DNA of 64,000 bases from Oikopleura dioica (taxonomy: Eukaryota; Chordata; Appendicularia; Copelata; Oikopleuridae): assembly GCA_907165135.1 (NCBI GenBank), contig OU015568.1, positions 11,726,501-11,790,500 on the forward strand, given 5' to 3'. Both the position numbers and the translations under genes were made by a program. Shown one piece after another: positions 57,674 to 64,000 of the stretch. Positions within the stretch are counted from its first letter, which is position 1. Each line of letters starts with the position of its first letter. The notes under the pieces were generated by a model that was given only the letters and a program-made list of their open reading frames with translations, did not search any database and had not been told where the DNA came from.

Positions 57674-58819
57674 ATGGGACGCGTCAAGTTGAGCAGGGAA
57701 GAACGCTTTGTTCAGAAGTATCTAAAAAAGCATGGAAAACAAAAAGTGCTGAAAATTTTTAAGAAAGAGTTAAAAGAAAAGTACGAAAAAGGTACTTCAG
57801 GTCATTTTTTTCCATAAACCAGATTTAGATCACCGTGAATCCTCGAAGCGAAGCTTCGAAATTCAAAAAGCTCCAGCTAGAAAGAGATCCAATGGCGAGA
57901 AGAGAAAGAAAGCTCAGGATGAGCAAGCGAAGAAAGAAGCACACACTTCAAATACTACAAGTTTGAAAATATCATGAAAATTATAAAAGTGCGTTACAAT
58001 TTTTAAGACGAGAGAAAACCTGTCAAGCTCAGCTTTGCAATATTGAAGGCTCCCGAAAGAAAGAAGATTGACATCGAGCCAGTGAAAGAAAATAAAAATT
58101 TCCGAGAAATTAAAGAAACGGACTACGAACCTAAAACTGTCAACATTCCCGAAGACTTCAAGAAGATTTCCAAACGATTCGGATTGCCTGAAGAGCATCT
58201 TGACTTTTTCTACGAGCACAGAGCATCGTTCAACTGGGAATTTAAAGATAAAACCAACATAAATTGCATCGAACAAAACTGTCAATTTACTACTAAAATA
58301 GCCGATAAATGTCTTTATGAGCATATGATATCTGTTCACGACTACACTGAAATTCCATGTGGCCACGTTGACTGTTCATATATCGCATATTCCCGAAAGA
58401 ATCTTAATCATCACAAGGCAAAGTTTCATGGTCATGGGAAAAAGCCAACTGCATATGGAATTCATTCATGTCCATATCCCTCATGTAGGAATGCCTTTCG
58501 CTTTCCCTTTCAATTGAATAGACATGTCAATGTTCATAAAAATATCCTCCTATCCTGTAATTATTGCCCATATAAAGTTTCTAGCATCGAAAATTTGCAT
58601 ACACATTTGGCAATGCATTTCAATATTAAAAATTTTGTCTGCGATTCTTGCTCTGCAACATTCTACACAAAAAATATCTTGAGAACGCACATTCTTACTG
58701 TTCATACTACTGATGATTTTGAATGCGAGGATTGCGGATTTCAAGCGCCCAAACTTAGGGTGTTGCAGACGCATAGAAAAACATGTGAAAAACGCCTTAA
58801 GTATTCCAGAATTCTTTGA
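57674..58819 (+). CDS. LisH-like, C2H2 zinc-finger protein (copy 1)
   Basis: Exons 57674-57791, 57829-57960 and 58008-58819, phases 1 and 1. The start follows a TTTTGCAG site. The N-terminus, REERFVQKYLKKHGKQKVL, is LisH-like; then comes a Lys/Arg-rich linker (KAPARKRSNGEKRKKAQ) and a segment with PEDFKKISKRFGLPEEHLDFF. The C-terminal half has zinc fingers with CxxxxC or CxxC pairs: CIEQNCQF..H..H, CGHVDCSYIAYSRKNLNHH, CPYPSCRNAFRFPFQLNRH, CNYCPYK, CDSCSATFYTKNILRTH and CEDCGFQAPK. It probably binds DNA or RNA in the nucleus. The next gene is a clear paralogue, 62 bp downstream. Confidence 0.82.
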
Positions 58820-58881
58820 CTGTTTTCGAAAGAATCGCTTTTCATTTTAAAGTAAGTAGCGTAGTTAAAAATAAATTCAGA

Positions 58882-59773
58882 ATGGTTGCAGAAAGAAAAA
58901 AATACGAATTCGTCGCCGCATACTTAGAAAAGCACAATTATCGGGAAACTCTTGCTATTTTCAAGAAACCAATATTAAGCTTCGAAATTGTCAAACCGCC
59001 GAAGAAACAGGTCGTTGAAACCCCTGTTAATGGCAAAGTCAAAAGGTCGAAAAAAGAAAAAGTACCAGAAGAATTCAAAAAACTCGCAAAAAGAGCTGGG
59101 ATAGATCCAGACCTCTACGAGTTCTTCTACAAAAGACGAAACTACTTCACCTGGTCTTTGTTCAAGCCAATGGTTCATTGCACGGAGAAAAACTGCAATT
59201 TCAAGACGGAATATGCCGCAGGATGTCTAGTGAGTCATATGATCGAAGAACATGGATTTGAAGACGTACCGTGCCAGAAAAGTAACTGCAAATTTATTGC
59301 TTATTCAAAGAAAACTTTGGCATTTCATATGAGCAGATTTCACAATTTTAGAACGAGAAAATCTTCAGGAATGGGATCAGCTTCAAATTTCGATGAATTA
59401 ATATTCGAAAGAAATTATCCCTTTTGAAGAAAGATCAACTCAAAAGTCCTGTCGTTATCCCAATTGCGGTACCACTCTCGCTGATAGCGTTGCTCTCCGC
59501 TTTCACTACAAAGTGCACGAAAACGACCTCCAAAAATGCTACCTCTGCGGCTACCGCGCCATCTCTCTTAGTTTCAAAGAACACATGGCCCTGCACTTTG
59601 ACCTGCGCAACTTGAAATGTTTTTACTGCGATCAAAAGTTCGTTTCTGTCAGTCACAAGAACAAGCATGAGAAAGTGAGCCACATCAAATGCTTCAAATG
59701 TGAAATTTGCAACGAAGAGTTTTCTTCTGTTTTCAAATATTATCGACATAGAAACTCTTGCGAAAAGAAATAA
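58882..59773 (+). CDS. LisH-like, C2H2 zinc-finger protein (copy 2)
   Basis: Starts after AAATTCAG with MVAERKKYEFVAAYLEKHN. Like copy 1 it has a LisH-like start, then VPEEFKKLAKRAGIDPDLYEFF, matching copy 1's PEDFKKISKRFGLPEEHLDFF, then zinc fingers CTEKNCNFKTEY, CQKSNCKFIAYSKKTLAFH, CRYPNCGTTL, CYLCGYRAISLS, CFYCDQKFVSVSHKNKH and CEICNEEF. The two parts are in different frames and join only if 59369-59411 is removed, a 43-bp intron beginning GAATGG after TCTTCAG and ending GAAAG. This is a GA-AG intron; phase 1 matches on both sides. AATAAA overlaps the stop codon. Confidence 0.82.
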
Positions 59774-59838
59774 ATTCTAACTATTATAGAGGAGAAGAAA
59801 TGATATTGAACTTTTGTTGTTTATTTTTGTTGGAGGAA

Positions 59839-60876
59839 CTAAATATTTGGATCGATGTAAGTTGCTCCTTTCGAGTACTGAATTTCTTCCCGTTCGCGTT
59901 TATTCTTGTTGTGCTGAGATCGAGTTCGAAGGGCGATTATTGCGATGATTCCCAGTAACAGAAGTGCAGCTGCGCCTGAATTTTTAGTGAAGATTTTTTC
60001 CACCGATAATCAGATATTTCACGGAATCTCGCCGTGATGGGTGGCCTCTATCGCCTTCTTTTTGGCTAAACTGGCATAAAATGGTAGAATTTTTAACCAT
60101 TGACAGCGTTTTTTTTAAATGGGAACAACCTGGGGAGTGAAATTTCTCAGAGTACAGTCATAGGAGAGAGTCCGATAATGGCTAGAAATGTAGCTGAGGG
60201 TCTACTCTGTGCACTGGTAGGGTTTATAAAATGTATATAACACGTGATCTAGAAGATATTACGTCATCAATTCCAAATTCTCCGATTTCGCTCATTTTTA
60301 CCTATTTTGGGGAGTCAAACAGCTCCGAGTACAGTCATCATACAGGATCTCCAAAGCTATAGAAATAAAGCTCTAGGTCTACTCTGTGCATTAGTAAGGT
60401 TTAAAGAGCCAGGTGACTCACTCAAACTTTTTCTAGAGGGGTTCAAAAATCGGTGTTCCCATTTAAAAAAAACGCTGTCATTGGCATGTGACTCCTGTCA
60501 AATATAAAATGATAGCCGTAATCATAATATATTTTTGGAAAACTTTCCCGTATACAAGACTAGCGATTATAAGAGCAAAAATTCCTGTCATAAATGAGTC
60601 TGAACCCTCGTATTTCAGTTATTCGAAAATGTAGTGATCACTTACCTGCTTCTACTTTTGCTGTCAAAATAAAGAGAAAGTTACCAAGTAAGCAAAGCTC
60701 TTTTGTCATTTCTTACCGATAACGAGCCATGCAGTAGACGCCTTGATTCGTCTTTCATCCTCTTCGATATCTCCGGAACCCTCAAAATCCCCTTCTTCCA
60801 AGAACTCTATCCTAACGCTTTTCTCGCCGTGAATGTGTATGTGCAGATCTTCATCATCCGTCAGCAGATTCGACAT
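59839..60876 (-). CDS. small single-pass membrane protein, unknown
   Basis: Minus-strand exons 60876-60717, 60660-60646 (15 bp) and 59975-59839, giving about 103 residues with matching phases. It starts MSNLLTDDEDLHIHIHGEK, has an acidic segment with EGSGD, then a membrane helix (ALLLLGIIAIIALR) and a basic short tail ending KGATYIDPNI. There is no obvious signal peptide, so it may be an unprocessed single-pass protein. Its second intron (59976-60645) contains a MITE. Convergent with the zinc-finger operon. Confidence 0.6.
60103..60478. mobile_element. 376-bp MITE, ACAGC..GCTGT ends, in an intron
   Basis: A perfect 24-bp inverted repeat: ACAGCGTTTTTTTTAAATGG plus GAAC at 60103-60126 and its reverse complement at 60455-60478, flanked by CATTG on both sides (60098-60102 and 60479-60483). 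Inside, two diverged copies of a roughly 95-bp unit share GAGTACAGTCAT and GGTCTACTCTGTGCA. The ends share the pattern ACAG-x-TTTTTTTTAA with the element at 56217. Confidence 0.88.
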
Positions 60877-61054
60877 TTTCTTGTCTCTCTCTTTGCAGAT
60901 TACTATTTTTAATTCAACGACAATTGAGCCCGTCACGAGCTACGGATATTTGCGCATTCTACATATTTACTCAGATTCCAAATCGAAATCAAATATTTTC
61001 CCTTTTGCTCGATTTATGAAAAAATGAAGGAGAATTCATTTGTTAATTTAGACC

Positions 61055-62948
61055 ATGAAAAGATATCTGTTCTGGATAAAAGCATGGCAGATATTGATGT
61101 TGGCGGCGAAATCGGTCGATGCCTGGGTCTACTTGACCATGCCTCCTGGATCAAATAATAGACTCAACGAAAGTACCGCGGAAAATAAGGTAGAATTAAT
61201 TTCAAATTGAGTTTATCTCATTGGAACTTCCACTTTTTCAATTTTGGAAGCATCGAAATCCTGGGTGAAAGTTATTGTGTCGTGTTATACTGATTGTACT
61301 AAATTGATTCCTTTAGAATCCGGAAAGACTCTTCAAATCGAACAATCACCGCCGCGGTGGCTATAACAAGCCAGACGCGACAAAAAACGCGAACGAGAAA
61401 GAATACATTCCTCAATTCCTGTCTGGCTCGTATTTGCCCATTGAATGGGGTCAAGTAAACGGATGCAAAGATTGCGAGGTCATAATTCAAGGCATGTGCG
61501 GCGATCATTTGAAAAATGGCGAAACGACTGAAAACTTTCTTTTCAAAGCGCCTGCAAATCGCGCTGAAGAATCAAACCTGCTAAAAGAACAGCTTCAAAA
61601 TGATCGCTACGGCCAACATGAAGATATCAGTCATTTTCTTCGCTGCTCCATGGCTGAAAAAACATCAGGAAGCCAATACGGCTTTGAGTGCGAAGGTGAG
61701 CGAAAAGAGTTTCAATTCGGTTTTTACTCCGGCTGGTTCGACATTTTTCATTTGACAAACTCCGGCAAGTGCGAAGAAAGTCCCCAAACAAAGCCTCTTT
61801 GCGTTGAAAATCATGACGGAAAATTCTTCTATCGAATGAAAAATGAGTCTTGCGATGGCGAAATCTACGACTTTTACTCCCCTGTCGAAGTTCTACCCGA
61901 TTCTAATGATTGCGAGGGACCTCATCAAGTCCACGGCTACTACCTGACGAGTGAACTGATTGCCTCGCAAGAAAAACCTCAGAAGAAGTGTCTGCAACTT
62001 CATCCTCCAAAGCGATGTTCAAGGAATTTTAAAACTACTCCTGGAATCTTGGGGAACTCACTTTCCGGGCAGTTGCCAAGTGTTACCTGGCAATTGCCAA
62101 GTGTACAGAAAAAAACTGTTTCTTGTGTTGTTCGTCTCAGGTTGTAGGTTTTTAGAAGTCATTTATCAATGAACGGCTTTAGGTACAAAATTCACATCTT
62201 TGAAGACTTTGGCCCAGACTCTTCCCGCGAAGAAATCTTCCAAGATCGTTCTCACGTCTTCCAAATTATCCCCCGTCCTTCGGAAATCCTCCCTTCAGAA
62301 AGGGTTTACAATCTAAACGTCAGAGGCAAACGAGGAAACATCGTACAAGTTTATCCCGCGGTGGAATACGATTTCACGCCAAACGACTTGAAAGTGATGA
62401 AAGACGACTTGATCCACATTCAGTGGTGGGGCTCCAACTCTCACAACAACAAGCCACCGGGGGCAAATGGGCAAACAGGCGACGATGGCCAGGGTAAAAG
62501 TGGAACGGACAGAAGTACCTTCACGCCAATTTTGAGCGAAAGTCACAACTTTCCGATTCCATTCGAAAACTCCACATTTTGGAAGGACGTTGATTGGATC
62601 TGGAGCTCGACTGAGCATAAACCTGACCAGGGAACAATCGGTAAGCAAATCCGCCTCGACAGATCTTAATTTTTCTATAGAGGACTTGGCGATCTACTTC
62701 GCGACTTCTGGCTATTACGATTGCCGAGAAAACTGCAAAAAGTCTCCAAAGACAAATGATGATTTTGACCCCCAGATGAACAATTCTCCCGCTTCGATAT
62801 CTGGACATATCATTCGAATGAAAGAGGCTAATAATTACCATTATATGAGCTCAAGGTATCTCATTCAGTTTTTCAACAATAACGTTTTTGTCCTAGAAAC
62901 AACAACTTCAGCAATCGAAGTCAAAAGGGCAAAATTACTGTCCTCTAA
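61055..62948 (+). CDS. DD3-3 family secreted protein
   Basis: Exons 61055-61189, 61317-62140, 62183-62640, 62681-62855 and 62897-62948, all phases consistent. A signal peptide (MKRYLFWIKAWQILMLAA) precedes YLTMPPGSNNRLNEST, the conserved start of the DD3-3 family first described in Dictyostelium. Other family signatures are NHRRGGYN, YLPIEWGQVNGCKDCEVI, RYGQHEDISHFLRC, VYNLNVRGKRGNIVQVYPAV, EYDF, IHIQWWGSNSHNN, and the C-terminal YHYMSSR joined to NNNFSNRSQKGK. Around 570 residues with many cysteines. Function is unknown in animals. Most of the family region is intact, so this should be a working gene. Confidence 0.82.
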
Positions 62949-63105
62949 TCATTTTTCTTCCTTCTCTTCCATATTTACACAATTCCAAGTCCATCCATTT
63001 ACTTTATTCTTATTTTCTGTAGTTCACCAATCATGCTTCAAAACAATCAACTGATAATACAAAAGCTAGCGCATAGAAATCCTTCTTTCATTCTTCTTCA
63101 AGAAT

Positions 63106-64000
63106 ATGTCCGGAAACGGGAATCTGAAAAAAGGTACCAATCGAAAAAGAAAGAACAAAGACGGAAAAGATGATCAAAGAACGAAGCGATCAAAGAATTC
63201 TGATCTCCCTCCATCAGGTACAGACAAACAAAGATTCTTTGACTGACTTTGACACTGTAGATCGGCTCCCAAAGCATGGATTTCCAAGCGATCATCCGTA
63301 TAATAAAGACGGGTAAGTCTCTTTCCAGTCTCTTGAAGATTAAATGAAAGCGTTTTAGATATCGATATTGTCTGGCTGAACCCGATCCTCATATTCCAGA
63401 TAATGATCCTGATGAAGAACATGCTCGACCCGTTGCTATTCCGCCAAAAGTTTATCGAAAACTTGAGCACCCGATTCCTCTTCTCAGCTCTCACGATCGA
63501 GCCCAACAGCTCAATATAGGTACGATCAACATTTTAATCTTCATTGAATACTTTTTTTAGATGATGATCGATTGACAGTAACTGGCGAGCGAGGTTACAG
63601 TACCGTACGGGGCACGCACAGCGTCCGTAAAGGAAAGTGGTACTTTGAGGTGTTAATTAAAGAGCTGCCAGATGACTCAGCAGTGCGAGTTGGCTGGTCG
63701 CAGAAATATGCGTCAATTCAAAACCCAGTCGGTTGTGATGTTTTTGGATACTCGATAAGATCCAAGAAAGGGACAGTCTTTCATCAAGCTCGAGGAAAAT
63801 CGTATACCAACAAGGTAAGACAGTTTCTTCAGGAGTTTTGTTAACACATTCAGGTCGGATTTGAAGAAGGTGACGTGATCGGCTGCGAAATCTCGCTCTC
63901 TCCAAATGCTCCTTCTGCTTATAAACTTCCTGATACTCTCAAAGAAGCTACCCTTATCAAGTTCAAGAACTTTTACTACTTTGAGTCACGCGATCAAATG
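63106..64000 (+). CDS. ASH2L: ASH2L, COMPASS/MLL histone methyltransferase subunit (5' part)
   Basis: Runs off the window. Exons 63106-63217, 63261-63312, 63359-63519, 63561-63814 and 63854-64000, phases consistent. The N-terminus is short and basic (MSGNGNLKKGTNRKRRNKD). It is followed by LPKHGFPSDHPYNKDGYRY and CLAEPDPH, then the SPRY domain: DDRLTVTGERGYSTVRGTH, WYFEVLIKELPDDSAVRVGW, FGYSIRSKKGTVFHQARGK, VGFEEGDVIGCEISL and IKFKNFYYFESRD. All match ASH2L. The PHD-like and winged-helix domains that precede this region in human ASH2L are not upstream, so this is a short form lacking the DNA-binding part. Confidence 0.9.

Noticed and set aside
1..64000. CRISPR arrays, bacterial promoters, ribosome-binding sites or operators
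   Set aside because: The window is eukaryotic with spliceosomal introns throughout; the only tandem arrays are minisatellites without spacer structure.

Overview
This window is animal nuclear DNA, most likely from a larvacean tunicate such as Oikopleura. That assignment is inference. It rests on short introns (mostly 40-60 bp), several candidate non-canonical GA-AG introns, head-to-tail genes 55-125 bp apart that look like operons, and chordate-type gene content (a PIM-like kinase, a multiplexin collagen with endostatin, an arfaptin).

Region 1-16 kb is gene-poor upstream sequence, a small unknown gene, and a large + strand collagen gene (3767-15724). The collagen is a type XV/XVIII multiplexin: an N-terminal thrombospondin-type (TSPN) domain, interrupted Gly-X-Y blocks, a trimerisation module, a Thr-rich hinge and a complete endostatin domain. 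Exons encoding a CRISP-like CAP domain are spliced in phase between the TSPN and the triple helix, and the last CAP exon runs straight into the exon that feeds the first Gly-X-Y block. I know of no multiplexin with this architecture, and it is the main discovery candidate here.

Region 16.7-29 kb is an SLC10-type transporter split by a 9.5-kb intron. The intron holds two convergent unknown genes whose stops lie 4 bp apart, a 75-bp minisatellite, a broken HGSNAT-like fragment, and weak inverted repeats near both ends. Region 29-38 kb carries a small multi-pass membrane protein, a glucoside xylosyltransferase (minus), an intronless PIM-like kinase with a TATA box, and a Cys-rich coiled-coil RING protein (minus).

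Region 38.4-41.5 kb is a ribosomal protein S29 gene whose second exon is interrupted by a 1.9-kb DNA transposon with clear terminal inverted repeats and a 6-bp target duplication. From 41.7 to 50.6 kb follow tightly packed + strand genes: FBXO42-like F-box/kelch protein, a ubiquitin-conjugating enzyme, arfaptin, FAM50 and a mitochondrial mTERF protein. Two ER-type Hsp70 genes, an intronless copy (minus) and the intron-containing BiP (plus), diverge from a 460-bp promoter with two unfolded-protein-response-like motifs.

The last part (56.7-64 kb) has an operon-like run of four genes, three sharing a LisH-like N-terminus and two of them with C2H2 zinc fingers. After it come a small single-pass membrane protein (minus), a DD3-3-family secreted protein and the 5' part of ASH2L. 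Fold-back MITEs sit at 49.8, 56.2 and 60.1 kb. Exon coordinates were read by eye from splice motifs, phase and family similarity; joins I could not resolve are stated.
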